NCBI RefSeq assembly: GCF_000971975.1
Contig: NZ_LAQO01000006.1
Span: forward strand, 1-64,000
Source: Paenibacillus algorifonticola
GTDB taxonomy: Bacteria; Bacillota; Bacilli; Paenibacillales; Paenibacillaceae
DNA length: 64,000 nt
Direction: 5' to 3'
The notes beneath the pieces were generated by a model. That model ran no database searches. It was given only the letters and a program-made list of their open reading frames with translations, and was not told where the DNA came from. Position 1 is the stretch's first letter, and every line of letters begins with the position of its first letter. This document shows positions 52,438 through 61,735 of this stretch, piece after piece. Position numbers and translations under genes: made by a program.

Positions 52438-54012
52438 TCATTTGCTAAAAATATGAACGGCATTGCGTCCCATATGCTTGGATTGGTACAACGCCTTATC
52501 GGCCTCGCGGATCATCTCGTCCAGTTCAGCAAGCTCCGCTGCTGTTATGCCAGTTGCGCCGAAGCTTGCTGACAAAGGAACCGTGCCAGCTTGTGTTAGC
52601 AGCGGGCTGCCTGCAATTGCCCGGCGCAGCTTCTCAGCAAGCTCCCCTGCCTCGTTGGGCGTAGCAGCTGGAAGGCAAATAATAAATTCTTCACCGCCGT
52701 AGCGTCCAAATAGATCGCTATCGCTAAGCTGTTCTTGACAGACCGCTACGACATGACAGAGGGCTAAATCGCCAATGTCATGGCCGAAGCGGTCATTTAT
52801 CGTTTTAAAATGGTCAATATCAAACAAGATGAGTGCAAACGGCTGTTGATTTTGCAGCGCTTGGTTAAGAAGCAATCGTGCTTGCTCTAAAAAATAAGTC
52901 CGATTGTATATGCCGGTCAGTCCATCTATAGTAGCCATATGCTTAAGCTTCTCCTGGAGAATCGCCTTCTCTGTAATATCCATCAGTACAATCGTTCTCC
53001 CAATCAGCTCGCCTTTGCGGCTGTGGACAGGGGATGAGCGCACAAGATAGAACGACGGCAGGCTCGTATGCGGCTGAATCCACCGCACCTCCCGCTCATG
53101 ATGTCTGAATTCCTCATCATAAGGAATAAAATCAGCAGCTTGTCCCGTATGGAACAGCCATATATCCTCGAAAGGCGTCCCAATTACTGTAGGCTTCAGC
53201 GAAGCTATCATCTGCGCCGCAGATCGGTTATAATCGACAATCCGCCCGTTCATATCCAGCACAATAACGCCGTCGCGCATGCTTTCGAAAATACGTTCTC
53301 TGGCAATTGGCGCGGCCTTCAAAATATTTGACGTCAATATCGCCCAAATGTTCAAGATGGAAGTAATAAACATGAGCGGTGGCACGATGTCCATGCCGTA
53401 AGGCGAAAGGTCCAGCAAATACATAAAGGAGGCGGTCATGGGAATGAAAATTCCGGCTGCCATCATTAAAAGCTGCTTGCGGTAAATCATCTTGGCGTGA
53501 TTCCATTGGCGCAGCAGCAGGTAAGCACTTACGACCAGACAGCCGAACGTGAAGCTGCCATTAATAATATACCATTCCCCAAAGACGATATCGGCTACAA
53601 TGACCGATTCATTGGGACGCAGGAAAATCGAACGGTAAAACAGATGATGCCATTCATTCGTTACGACCAGCAATAAAGTAATAAAGGGAATCGTAAAGAG
53701 CCAGATCAGGTTTTTACGGGTAACGAAGCGATCCATTCCAGTAAAGTACAGAATGAGCACTAGCGTAGCGGGGGAGATGAAAGGCAGTCCCAAATATTCA
53801 ATGCCAATCCAGAAGCGAATTTCGGCTAGTGAATCGCTTGCCAATTCAAAGGCAAAGCCGAAGGTGTAGATAGTTGAGCAAATCGAGGTCCAGATATAGG
53901 CTCTCATTCCGGCAAAGCTTGATTTTATTACATATCCGTAAATGGCAAGCAAGGCGCTGAGTACGCTGGAAATCGTTACAATAACAATATAATTGGAGAT
54001 AGTCATATTCAT
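52438..54012 (-). CDS. Membrane diguanylate cyclase (7TM-PAS-GGDEF)
   Basis: 524 aa. Seven N-terminal helices of the 'histidine kinase N-terminal 7TM' type (about 5-225), a PAS domain about 240-355 (ESMRDGVIVLDMNGRIVDYN), and a GGDEF domain with intact GGEEF at 439-443. It makes cyclic di-GMP in response to a membrane-sensed signal. The inhibitory I-site (RxxD) is replaced by SDSD, so product inhibition is probably lost. The ribosome site is weak (GGAG at 12 bp). Confidence 0.93.
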   Translation of the reverse strand: MNMTISNYIVIVTISSVLSALLAIYGYVIKSSFAGMRAYIWTSICSTIYTFGFAFELASDSLAEIRFWIGIEYLGLPFISPATLVLILYFTGMDRFVTRKNLIWLFTIPFITLLLVVTNEWHHLFYRSIFLRPNESVIVADIVFGEWYIINGSFTFGCLVVSAYLLLRQWNHAKMIYRKQLLMMAAGIFIPMTASFMYLLDLSPYGMDIVPPLMFITSILNIWAILTSNILKAAPIARERIFESMRDGVIVLDMNGRIVDYNRSAAQMIASLKPTVIGTPFEDIWLFHTGQAADFIPYDEEFRHHEREVRWIQPHTSLPSFYLVRSSPVHSRKGELIGRTIVLMDITEKAILQEKLKHMATIDGLTGIYNRTYFLEQARLLLNQALQNQQPFALILFDIDHFKTINDRFGHDIGDLALCHVVAVCQEQLSDSDLFGRYGGEEFIICLPAATPNEAGELAEKLRRAIAGSPLLTQAGTVPLSASFGATGITAAELAELDEMIREADKALYQSKHMGRNAVHIFSK

Positions 54013-54248
54013 CAGTTGTATGGCTCCAGTTGGTTAGTAATTAGGTATTTCAGCAATGAAGCGCTCTCAGGATGCTAAACGATCTACATAGAATGGTATC
54101 ACATTTTTTGCCTTTAAGGATACGCGATTTGAATGGTAATCTTAAGCATAAACCGCTTTCATCCTTCTTCGGCAGCAAAAGGCAAATAAAACCCGCTTTA
54201 GTTCGTGCATTTGCCAGTCAAGTATGCTAAGATACCTTGAGTTTCTTA
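54013..54248. other. Intergenic, no gene seen
   Basis: AT-rich 236 bp upstream of the diguanylate cyclase start and of the repeat copy. No ORF, clear promoter or strong stem was seen. Confidence 0.4.
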
Positions 54249-54346
54249 GAAATATAGGAAAGTAAATGATTTTTTCAGCCTTTCTCTATATTTCTCGGAA
54301 TGAAACGCGCCGCGCCGCCAAAGACGGCGACAGCCGTTTCACCTTG
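54249..54346. repeat. Modular intergenic repeat, unit B only
   Basis: GAAATATAGGAAAG ... CTTTCTCTATATTTC palindrome with a different 17-bp loop from the full copies, followed by GAATGAAACGCGCCGCGCC, a core shortened to CCGCCAAAGACGG, and CCGTTTCACCTTG. It ends 27 bp before the MATE start codon, so it lies in that gene's leader. Confidence 0.88.
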
Positions 54347-54373
54347 GGATTATGAGCTGGAGAAGGTGACATC

Positions 54374-55756
54374 TTGGGATTTAGGCTTGGGGTTAAGCGG
54401 GATCGGGACAATAGTCTCTTTTTCTTGACTTGGCCGATATTTTTGGAATTATTTTTGTTTATGATGATGGGAACGGCAGATACGTTCATGCTCAGCAAGC
54501 TGTCCGACAATGCGGTATCCGGCGTTGGTGCGTCCAATCAATATTTGCACATTATGCTGCTTATTATGGAGGTCATTGGCAACGGCGCATCGATTGTTGT
54601 CGCGCAATATATTGGCTCGCGGAAGCTGGTCGAGGCTGCGCAGCTGTCAGCGCTGGCGATTTCGCTTAATCTTTTGGCGGGCTTGTTAATGAGCTTATCT
54701 TGTTTGTTGTTCGGCAATGTAATCCTGCAAGGCTTGCATCTGCAAGGGGAAGTTTTGGCCTATGCGCAAAGCTATTTGCGAATTGTAGGCGGCTTTATTT
54801 TTTTACAGGCGATTATTAATTCACTTTCTGCAATTATTCGGGTATACGGCTTCACGAAGGAAGCCATGCTTGTATCATTGGGAATGAACATTATACATTT
54901 GGTCGGCAATTATGTACTGATCTTTGGCAAGTTCGGCTTTCCCGAGCTTGGTGTTGAAGGAGCGGCCATTTCGACAGTTGTCAGCCGCCTGCTGGCGATG
55001 CTGGTGTTTTTCTGGCTGATGAATCGGGTTATGGTATTTAAGGTGAAGCTGCAGTATTTTTTCAAGATGTCGAAGGAGTTTATTCGCAAAATATTAAAGA
55101 TCGGCGTTCCGTCAGCTTTTGAACAGGTGATGTACCAGAGCTGCCAGATGGTCTTTCTGTATTATGTAACATTTCTCGGTGAAGCGTCCTTGTCGGCCCG
55201 GCAGTACGCCTCGAATATATCGGTGCTGATCTATTTATTCGCGATGGCGGTCGGCATGGGTACGGCGATTATGGTGGGCCGGTACGTCGGCGGCGGGCGC
55301 AGCGATGCTGCGTACAAGCAGGTATTGGCAAGCGTGCTGTGGGCCAGCGGAGCAACGATGGTGATGCTCGTGTTCGTGCTTTTGTTCCGTGAGCGGCTAA
55401 TGGGCCTGTTTACGGATGATGCCGATATTATTCGGCTGGGGGCGAACGTCCTGCTGTACAGCATTGTGCTGGAGACGGGGCGAACGATCAATATTATATT
55501 GGTCAATTCGCTGCGTGCCTCAGGTGATGCGAAGTTTCCGCTATGGATCGGGATGTTTACGATGGTCGGCATAAGCGTGCCGCTCGGTTATTATCTTGTT
55601 TTTCATCTGGACATGGGACTGGCGGGCATATGGCTGGCTATTGCGACGGATGAGTGGTTGCGCGCGGTCATTATGTATTTCCGGTGGAAGAGCCGGAAGT
55701 GGGAACGGCATGCGCTGGTGAAACCGGACTTTGTAGAGCATTCGGCTTCTCATTAG
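54374..55756 (+). CDS. MATE-family multidrug/cation exporter
   Basis: 460 aa, twelve membrane helices in two homologous bundles (LELFLFMMMGTADTFMLSKL in the first; GVPSAFEQVMYQSCQMVFLY starting the second). Proton- or sodium-driven efflux; substrate unknown. Start TTG 54374 with GAAGGTG 6 bp upstream; no in-frame ATG nearby. The intergenic repeat unit lies just upstream in the leader. Confidence 0.93.
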   Translation: MGFRLGVKRDRDNSLFFLTWPIFLELFLFMMMGTADTFMLSKLSDNAVSGVGASNQYLHIMLLIMEVIGNGASIVVAQYIGSRKLVEAAQLSALAISLNLLAGLLMSLSCLLFGNVILQGLHLQGEVLAYAQSYLRIVGGFIFLQAIINSLSAIIRVYGFTKEAMLVSLGMNIIHLVGNYVLIFGKFGFPELGVEGAAISTVVSRLLAMLVFFWLMNRVMVFKVKLQYFFKMSKEFIRKILKIGVPSAFEQVMYQSCQMVFLYYVTFLGEASLSARQYASNISVLIYLFAMAVGMGTAIMVGRYVGGGRSDAAYKQVLASVLWASGATMVMLVFVLLFRERLMGLFTDDADIIRLGANVLLYSIVLETGRTINIILVNSLRASGDAKFPLWIGMFTMVGISVPLGYYLVFHLDMGLAGIWLAIATDEWLRAVIMYFRWKSRKWERHALVKPDFVEHSASH

Positions 55757-55845
55757 AGAAGGGTGAGCTCAACAAGCGGACAATAGCTTGTCGTTCATCC
55801 TGCGATGAAATGTTGAGGCTGCGAAGCTAGGGAGGCTGGCTACGT

Positions 55846-56607
55846 ATGGATTACGCTAACAATGATGGTCAGGATATTGCGAGCATTTGCTTGCTGGCGG
55901 GTAAAATTATTTTGCAAAATGGCGGGGAAACGTACCGGGTTGAGGATACGATGGTCCGGATCGCCGAGGCTTACGGCGTTGCTAATGCTTATAGCTATGT
56001 GACGCCGACGGGCATTATTTTTGCGCTGGATGGCGCTGCGCAGTCGACGCGGCTCGTCCGGATTTCGGAACGCTCGACGAATTTGAAAAAGGTGACGCTC
56101 GTCAATGATATTTCCAGGCGCATATGCCAAGGAAGCTTGCAGCGTCATGAAGCTTATAAGCAATTGCAGGATATTGAACAGGCGAAGGATGATTATCCGG
56201 CCTGGCTCAAGGTGCTGGTCGCTGCAGTCGCAAGCGGCTGCTTCCTGATTATGTTCCGCGGCAGCTGGAACGATTTCCTTCCGGTGGCGCTTGCGAGCGG
56301 CATCGGCTTCTTGTGCTTGCTGACGCTGCACCGCATTATGCCGATTACGTTTTTTGCAAGCTTTCTGTCAGCTGTCATTAGCGGCTCGCTGGCTGTGCTG
56401 ATGGTATGGCTCGGTATCGGGCATAATTTGGACAAAATTATTATTGGCTCGATTATGCCGCTCGTACCTGGCCTGCATATTACGAATGCGGTTAGGGACT
56501 TAATGGCGGGGCATTTGGTTTCCGGGTTGTCCAAGGGCGCGGAGGCGTTTTTGATCGCTTTTGCTATCGGCGCGGGAATTGCTTTCGTGCTGTCCGTATA
56601 TCCGTAG
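55846..56607 (+). CDS. ThrE/YjjP-family exporter, large subunit (DUF1212)
   Basis: 253 aa. Cytoplasmic hydrolase-like N-terminal half (CLLAGKIILQNGGETYRVED; YVTPTGIIFALD) followed by about five helices (from residue 120), the N-terminal part of threonine/serine exporters. The second half is the next gene, 21 bp downstream, so this is the split two-protein form (YjjP/YjjB). In E. coli the pair exports succinate; in corynebacteria the fused form exports threonine. Confidence 0.93.
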   Translation: MDYANNDGQDIASICLLAGKIILQNGGETYRVEDTMVRIAEAYGVANAYSYVTPTGIIFALDGAAQSTRLVRISERSTNLKKVTLVNDISRRICQGSLQRHEAYKQLQDIEQAKDDYPAWLKVLVAAVASGCFLIMFRGSWNDFLPVALASGIGFLCLLTLHRIMPITFFASFLSAVISGSLAVLMVWLGIGHNLDKIIIGSIMPLVPGLHITNAVRDLMAGHLVSGLSKGAEAFLIAFAIGAGIAFVLSVYP

Positions 56608-56628
56608 CTTTAAAAGGAGGGAGAAACG

Positions 56629-57072
56629 ATGGTTGTACAGCTGCTTGAACAGCTTGCCGTCAGCTTCGTGGCCTGCGCTGCGTTCAGCCTGATCTTCGGC
56701 GTGCAGAAGCATCGCTTGGTACAGTGTGGCCTGGTTGGCGGGGCGGGATGGCTTGCTTATACCGTATGCAGCGCGCTTGAAATGAGGACGATTCCGGCGA
56801 CTCTGCTGGCCGTCTGCGTAGTGACGATCATCAGCCAAATGATGGCGAAGCATTACCGTACGCCAATCATTGTATTCAGTGCGGCGGGCATTATTCCCCT
56901 TGTGCCGGGTAAAATCGCCTATGATGCGATGCGCCATATTGTGCAGGAGGAATACGTCATAGCTGTCGAGCTTGCCGTGCAGGCTTTCATGATTTCTGGC
57001 TCCATCGCCATCGGGCTAGTATTCTCCGAGGTCATTTATATTATATTTCGCAGATCGCCGCGATCGTCATGA
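56629..57072 (+). CDS. ThrE/YjjB-family exporter, small subunit (DUF3815)
   Basis: 147 aa, four to five membrane helices, with IIVFSAAGIIPLVPGKIAYD as the signature of the C-terminal ThrE half. Behind AAAGGAGGG and followed by a terminator shared with lipL. Works with the preceding gene product. Confidence 0.93.
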   Translation: MVVQLLEQLAVSFVACAAFSLIFGVQKHRLVQCGLVGGAGWLAYTVCSALEMRTIPATLLAVCVVTIISQMMAKHYRTPIIVFSAAGIIPLVPGKIAYDAMRHIVQEEYVIAVELAVQAFMISGSIAIGLVFSEVIYIIFRRSPRSS

Positions 57073-57079
57073 CAAAAAT

Positions 57080-57124
57080 AATGCCTCTTGCTTATGCTGC
57101 TTCGCAGCAGGGCAGGAGGCATTT
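57080..57124. terminator. Bidirectional terminator
   Basis: AATGCCTC-TTGC ... GCAGGAGGCATT with an inner GCTGCTTCGCAGC stem, between convergent genes. Confidence 0.85.
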
Positions 57125-57165
57125 TGTGTATTTGTCCACGCTTTGGCCACGCCTAGCAAAAGGCC

Positions 57166-58023
57166 CTACGCCTGCGTAGTCGCATAGCGTCCGCGCAGCG
57201 ACTGTGCCATGGCTTCAATCTGCGCAAGCGACGGCATCTGGAGCCGCGCCGCTGCTTCGGCAAGACCATCCGCCGTCTGTCCGCTGCGGATGATCTGCTT
57301 GACGGCGTCCGCGAATCGTTCCGCGCCGCCGCCTTGCGCCAAGCCGACCAACTCTTCGAGGCTGGCCGTGCTGCTGCTCTCTACGAGCGGATGCGCGCCG
57401 GGCTCGGCACCGCCCGCTGCCCGCTCATAGAAGGAGCGGACCAGCGCCGCCCGCTCCTGGCCTGCGCCTTCGGCGACGACGAACGCCTGCACGATGTAGG
57501 CGTGTGCCTGGCGGCGCTGCGCAATGCCGCAAAACTTAAAGCCGTCGATGCTGAGGTCGAAATCGCCGGGACAATACGCCCCGGCGATTTCGCCTTTATC
57601 GACCGGCACGCCAGCTCCGGCGAGCGCGGAGCGAATGAGGCTGTACATCAGCTCAAAGTCCTGATGAAAATGAAAATCGAGCGTATTCGCCTTAGGCAAA
57701 ATGAGCGAAATGTTGACGACACCCGGATCAAGCGGCACCGCCGCGCCGCCGGAGTTGCGCACCGCCGCCTTGTAGCCGAGCGATTCAAGCCAGCGGGAGG
57801 CGTCGCCCGCCAGCGGCAGCCGGCTGTCGCGCAGGCCGAGTATAAAGGCGCGCTCGTGGCGCCAAATATGGCATATCGCTGGACCGCCCTGTCCTGTGCT
57901 GCGGCACAGCAGCTCATCCAAAGCGAACGGATAAAGCGGATCTGTCTGCGAATAATCGTTCATCCGGTCAAGCAGCAGCAGATTTTGCAGTCCGGGAACC
58001 GGACTAGCTGGCTGGATCGTCAT
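57166..58023 (-). CDS. lipL: Octanoyl-[GcvH]:protein N-octanoyltransferase (LipL)
   Basis: 285-aa BPL/LPL-fold amidotransferase that moves octanoyl groups from GcvH to E2 subunits in the Bacillus lipoate pathway. The catalytic cysteine is C151 in GAYCPGDFDLSIDG, followed by KFCGIAQRR, matching Cys150 of B. subtilis LipL. RNSGGAAVPLDPGVVNISL is the substrate-binding strand. The middle-to-C-terminal part is unusually rich in Ala/Gly/Glu and GC-rich codons. GAGGAGC precedes the ATG. Confidence 0.9.
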   Translation of the reverse strand: MTIQPASPVPGLQNLLLLDRMNDYSQTDPLYPFALDELLCRSTGQGGPAICHIWRHERAFILGLRDSRLPLAGDASRWLESLGYKAAVRNSGGAAVPLDPGVVNISLILPKANTLDFHFHQDFELMYSLIRSALAGAGVPVDKGEIAGAYCPGDFDLSIDGFKFCGIAQRRQAHAYIVQAFVVAEGAGQERAALVRSFYERAAGGAEPGAHPLVESSSTASLEELVGLAQGGGAERFADAVKQIIRSGQTADGLAEAAARLQMPSLAQIEAMAQSLRGRYATTQA

Positions 58024-58145
58024 CGTAAGCTGCTCCTCTCTAAACTTCCTGTTTCTCCATCATACTAAGCCGTGGGCATAGAAGTCCAGCTTAGCCCTGT
58101 AGAGGAGCGGAAGCGAAAAGGCAAGCTATTGAATATATTATTTTA

Positions 58146-58344
58146 AAATATAAGACTTTATAAGTTTCACCTTTATAATCGGCTTATATTTCACCCTCGA
58201 AACGGTAGCTTTGCCGCCAGAGGACGGCTTCAGCCGTTTACGCTTGAAATATAGGAAAGGATATCCTAACGCTATCCTTTCTCTATATTTCTCGGAATGA
58301 AACGCGCCGTGCCGCCAAAGGATGGCGACAGCCGTTTCACCTTG
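58146..58344. repeat. Modular intergenic repeat, full copy (units A+B)
   Basis: Same order as 16348-16548: AAATATAAG ... CTTATATTT dyad, GC-rich hairpin with CCGCCAGAGGACGG, TTTACGCTTG; then GAAATATAGGAAAGGATA hairpin, GAATGAAACG, core changed to CCGCCAAAGGATGG, TTTCACCTTG. Nearly identical to the first copy over about 190 bp. Ends 50 bp before the acetyltransferase start. Confidence 0.9.
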
Positions 58345-58393
58345 TGCTGTTCTATATATTCAGCTCGCTGCATGGTATGGAAGGAGTGATCGA

Positions 58394-58963
58394 GTGGACA
58401 TGAACTTGCTGCGAACGGTATTCCCTGCAAAGCAAAAGGATGGGCATACGCAAATTGGCGAATACACCGTCGGTGAACCGCATGTTTTCTCCTGGGGGGA
58501 GGGAACGAAGCTGACAGTCGGCAAATTTTGCTGCATTGCCGGAGGCGTTTCGGTCATGCTCGGAGGGAACCACCGTACGGATTGGGTATCGACTTATCCT
58601 TTTACTTCATTTCTAACGAAGCATTTGCACATTACCGGTCAGCCGCAAACGAATGGTGATGTCGTTATCGGCAACGACGTTTGGATCGGCATACATGCGA
58701 CGATTATGTCCGGCATTACGATTGGCGATGGCGCGGTCATCGGCATGAATGCGACGGTAACGAGGGATGTTCCGCCTTATGCGATCGTGGGCGGCAATCC
58801 AGCAAACCTCATCCGGTATCGCTTTAGCGACCAGGCCATTGCCAAGCTGCTGCGCATCAAATGGTGGGATTGGCCGCCGAAGCGTATTGAGAAGGTGGTG
58901 CCGCTCATCGCGTCACACAATATGAAAGCCTTTCTGGATTACTGCGAATCGCAGGGCTACTAA
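58394..58963 (+). CDS. CatB-like xenobiotic/sugar O-acetyltransferase (hexapeptide repeat)
   Basis: 189 aa from GTG 58394, 7 bp after GGAAGGAG. Left-handed beta-helix repeats (VGKFCCIAGGVSVMLGGNHR; DVVIGNDVWIGIHATIMSGI; GDGAVIGMNATVTRDVPPYA), the catalytic histidine in GGNHRTDW, and VGGNPANLIRYRF at the end. Family members acetylate chloramphenicol, streptogramins or sugars; the natural substrate here is unknown. The full intergenic repeat lies in the leader region. Confidence 0.92.
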   Translation: MDMNLLRTVFPAKQKDGHTQIGEYTVGEPHVFSWGEGTKLTVGKFCCIAGGVSVMLGGNHRTDWVSTYPFTSFLTKHLHITGQPQTNGDVVIGNDVWIGIHATIMSGITIGDGAVIGMNATVTRDVPPYAIVGGNPANLIRYRFSDQAIAKLLRIKWWDWPPKRIEKVVPLIASHNMKAFLDYCESQGY

Positions 58964-58990
58964 GGAAATGGAAGTATGGAAGAAAAATGC

Positions 58991-59038
58991 AAAAAAGACG
59001 CGATAGCTAGCGCGAAAAGGCTGCCGCGTCTTTTTTTT
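58991..59038. terminator. Bidirectional terminator
   Basis: AAAAAAGACGCG / CGCGTCTTTTTT, between convergent acetyltransferase and kinase genes. Confidence 0.9.
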
Positions 59039-59100
59039 GCAGGTTGTACATATGCAGCAGCTTGCACTTGCTTCTCCCTGCATTTGTGAGTCGCCGCCGG

Positions 59101-61386
59101 TTATCCGGTTGGCGGCACATCCTGTATGACGGGCAGCCGAATTTCGACCTGCGTGCCAATGCCTTTCTTGCTTTGGAATGACATCGTGCCGCGATGATTG
59201 GCAATAATTTGGTAGCACACCATCAGGCCAAGCCCGTTGCCCTCCTCCTTCGTTGTGAAAAACGGCTCGCCGAGCCTTGAGAGATTGTCCTCGGAAATGC
59301 CGAAGCCATGGTCGGTAATACGGATTATAATGCCAGTAGAAGGCGTATAGGACAGGTCGATGTCGAGCTCGCCGCCTTCCGGCATCGCTTCGATCCCATT
59401 TTTTATAATATTGACGAATACTTGCTTTAATTGATTGACCTCGCACTTCATTTCGGGTATTTCATTATCAAAACGGGTTGTGAACTGGACATTGCTAATA
59501 TTCGCCTCGGAATCGAGCAGCATAATGATGCCCCGCATAATTTCATGAATATTGGCGCGCTGGAAGCGGCTCGCCTGCGGCTTCGCAAACACAAGAAACT
59601 CGCTGACGATAAAATTAATCCGGTCCAGCTCAGACAGCATAACATCGATGTAGGCGGGCGCCAGCTGGCCATTTTTCTTCATCAGCTGTACGAACCCGCG
59701 CAGCGTCGTTAGCGGATTGCGTACCTCATGGGCAACGCCAGCCGCCAGCTGCCCGACGACGGACAGCTTCTCCGAGCGGCGCAGCACCTCTTCCGTCTGC
59801 TTGCGCGCTGTAATGTTCCGCGAAATCGTCGCAATCGCAATAATCTGCTCCTGCTCGTCGCGGATCGAGGAGACGGTGATGCTCACATCGAGCAGCCTGC
59901 CGCTTTTGTCATAACGTATCGTATCGTAATCGGCGACGGAGCCGCCCTGCTGGATAAACTCCAGCATAAAGGTGCCCTCCATCGCAAGCTCGGGCGGCGT
60001 ATTGTTCAGCGGTTGACCGAGCAGATCCTCCTCCGTCCAGCCGTACATTTTCTCAAACGCTTTATTCATCTGAATGACAGAGCCGTGCAAGTTGGAGACA
60101 TGAATCGCATCGGATGTATGATTGACGAATGATTCCAAATACTGCTTCGTCTGCCGCAGCTCTTCTGCTGATTCGGTCAGTCGGTTCATATACGTATGAA
60201 GATTTTGCCCCATGGCATTCACGCGATTAGCCAATACGCCGAATTCATCATTGCTTTTTAATGAAATGCGGGCGCCGAAGTTGCCATTGGAAATTTCATT
60301 GACCTTGCTGACGATTTGATTAAGCGAGCGCACCATGAAGCCGGAAATGAAGTAGCTGCACAGCACCGTCGCCAAAATCAGGCCAAGTGATATTGCACCT
60401 TGCGTCAAAACCTGGCGAAGCAGCGTTTGCTGCAGGGCCGAGTTGTTGAAGGTAATGCTAATAACGTACGGCTTGGGCCCCTGAACGGGAATAAAGCTCT
60501 TGATGACATGCTTGCCGTTCAGCTTGCTTTCAATGGTAACGACTTCGTTATTTTCAATCGCTTTCTGTGTATTCAGGTGATCATTAACCGAATCCTTGTA
60601 ATAATATTGGCCAAAAATAATGTTGCGAACATCGAGATTATAGACGACGGTCCCATTTTTAATGCTGACAGCAGGCGCCTTGCCGAAGTAGGCAGGGTCG
60701 AAGCCGGTCACTTCGAGAATATTATTTTTATCACGTAAAATCTGCGTAACGATGGCATCCGCACCATATTTCTTTTTGCTATCCAAAAAAGTTTGCGCAT
60801 GAATATAAGGGTTGATCATGTAGTTGGTCGTGCCGTCATAATAGTTGCCCCATTTAAACACTTTTTCGGGGTCAGAAGTACCGAAGTTGGTCGGTCCCGC
60901 CCAAAAATTGTCCAGCTTCTGTCCTTCGGGAATCGTTACATTATGCTTCTCAAATAGCTGGGTAAAGGCGGTATACCAGTAGTTCCAGCTTTTCGGACTC
61001 ATATACAGCTCATCCGGGTTCGTCGAGCGTACTGATAAAATATCGTTATCCGTCTTGATCCACAGCGTAATGTGATCAACGCCAAGCTCCTTGCTCAGCT
61101 GGAAGAGCTCGCTGTTGCGGACATTTTTAATATCGGGATCGAGCTTGTTTTGTATGGCAATAGCGACGGCTCGCAGCCGCTCACCCAGCGCGTCCTCTGT
61201 CAACTGGCTGTTCTGCTCGGCCGAGGCGATGGAGACGGCTATCTGATTGCCAATAAAGCGCATTTGCTGCTCAGCATTCCGTTGCAGCTCATCCTTGGAC
61301 GAAATGTAGTAGATCGTAATATTGAGTAGCAAAATCACGGTAACGGTAACCGATATGAGGCAAACGAGCTTCGCTCTGATCGACAA
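59101..61386 (-). CDS. Membrane sensor histidine kinase with HAMP and PAS (phosphorelay type)
   Basis: 761 aa. Helix 1 about 8-28, a 320-residue extracellular sensor, helix 2 about 350-372, HAMP (NQIVSKVNEISNGNFGARIS), PAS about 425-540 (NHTSDAIHVSNLHGSVIQMN), HisKA with H553 in GVAHEVRNPLTTLRGFVQLM, HATPase_c (NIIKNGIEAMPEGGELDIDL; FTTKEEGNGLGLMV). The HEVRNPLTT pattern is that of sporulation phosphorelay kinases such as KinB/KinE. The sensor, with KSWNYWYTAF and DNFWAGPTNFG, was not recognised. No adjacent response regulator. Confidence 0.93.
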   Translation of the reverse strand: MSIRAKLVCLISVTVTVILLLNITIYYISSKDELQRNAEQQMRFIGNQIAVSIASAEQNSQLTEDALGERLRAVAIAIQNKLDPDIKNVRNSELFQLSKELGVDHITLWIKTDNDILSVRSTNPDELYMSPKSWNYWYTAFTQLFEKHNVTIPEGQKLDNFWAGPTNFGTSDPEKVFKWGNYYDGTTNYMINPYIHAQTFLDSKKKYGADAIVTQILRDKNNILEVTGFDPAYFGKAPAVSIKNGTVVYNLDVRNIIFGQYYYKDSVNDHLNTQKAIENNEVVTIESKLNGKHVIKSFIPVQGPKPYVISITFNNSALQQTLLRQVLTQGAISLGLILATVLCSYFISGFMVRSLNQIVSKVNEISNGNFGARISLKSNDEFGVLANRVNAMGQNLHTYMNRLTESAEELRQTKQYLESFVNHTSDAIHVSNLHGSVIQMNKAFEKMYGWTEEDLLGQPLNNTPPELAMEGTFMLEFIQQGGSVADYDTIRYDKSGRLLDVSITVSSIRDEQEQIIAIATISRNITARKQTEEVLRRSEKLSVVGQLAAGVAHEVRNPLTTLRGFVQLMKKNGQLAPAYIDVMLSELDRINFIVSEFLVFAKPQASRFQRANIHEIMRGIIMLLDSEANISNVQFTTRFDNEIPEMKCEVNQLKQVFVNIIKNGIEAMPEGGELDIDLSYTPSTGIIIRITDHGFGISEDNLSRLGEPFFTTKEEGNGLGLMVCYQIIANHRGTMSFQSKKGIGTQVEIRLPVIQDVPPTG

Positions 61387-61677
61387 ATCCTATTCCTCCT
61401 GGCCATGGTCGCGGATGCTTCTGTATTATTTGACATCTTTAAGGCAAATTCCTTGTTTGTGAGAGGAGATAGAGACTATTTTACTGCTTAAAATAAATTT
61501 GGAAAATAGTTATAAATGCTCTATATTGATGTCAAAGAGGGATAGAAGGGAGGAGGGGGCCTGTTTGCCCGCCAGCGCAGCGTTCGTGAGGTTCATATCT
61601 TTATCGACCAGCCGCAAGTATTCTTGGCGGATTGCCGTGCCCGGATGAGCATGGTAGAGCAGCAGGCATAAAAAAAT
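61387..61677. other. Upstream region of the kinase gene
   Basis: About 290 bp, AT-rich next to the kinase start and otherwise without recognisable signals. A minus-strand ORF of 65 codons (61510-61707) starts inside the terminator stem and lacks a ribosome site; it was not accepted. Confidence 0.4.
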
Positions 61678-61718
61678 CCGGCTCCGCATGAAGGGCCATC
61701 CCTTCATGCGGAGCCGGA
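61678..61718 (-). terminator. Terminator of the 61736 membrane-protein gene
   Basis: CCGGCTCCGCATGAAGG / CCTTCATGCGGAGCCGG, 17-bp perfect stem, with TTTTTTTA on the minus strand. Confidence 0.95.
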
Positions 61719-61735
61719 GGCTCTGGCATAAGCTA

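Noticed and set aside
61510..61707. 65-codon minus-strand ORF before the sensor kinase, checked as a possible Spo0E-like peptide
   Set aside because: Its start lies inside a terminator stem, it has no ribosome site, and it lacks the SQELD motif of Spo0E-type phosphatases.
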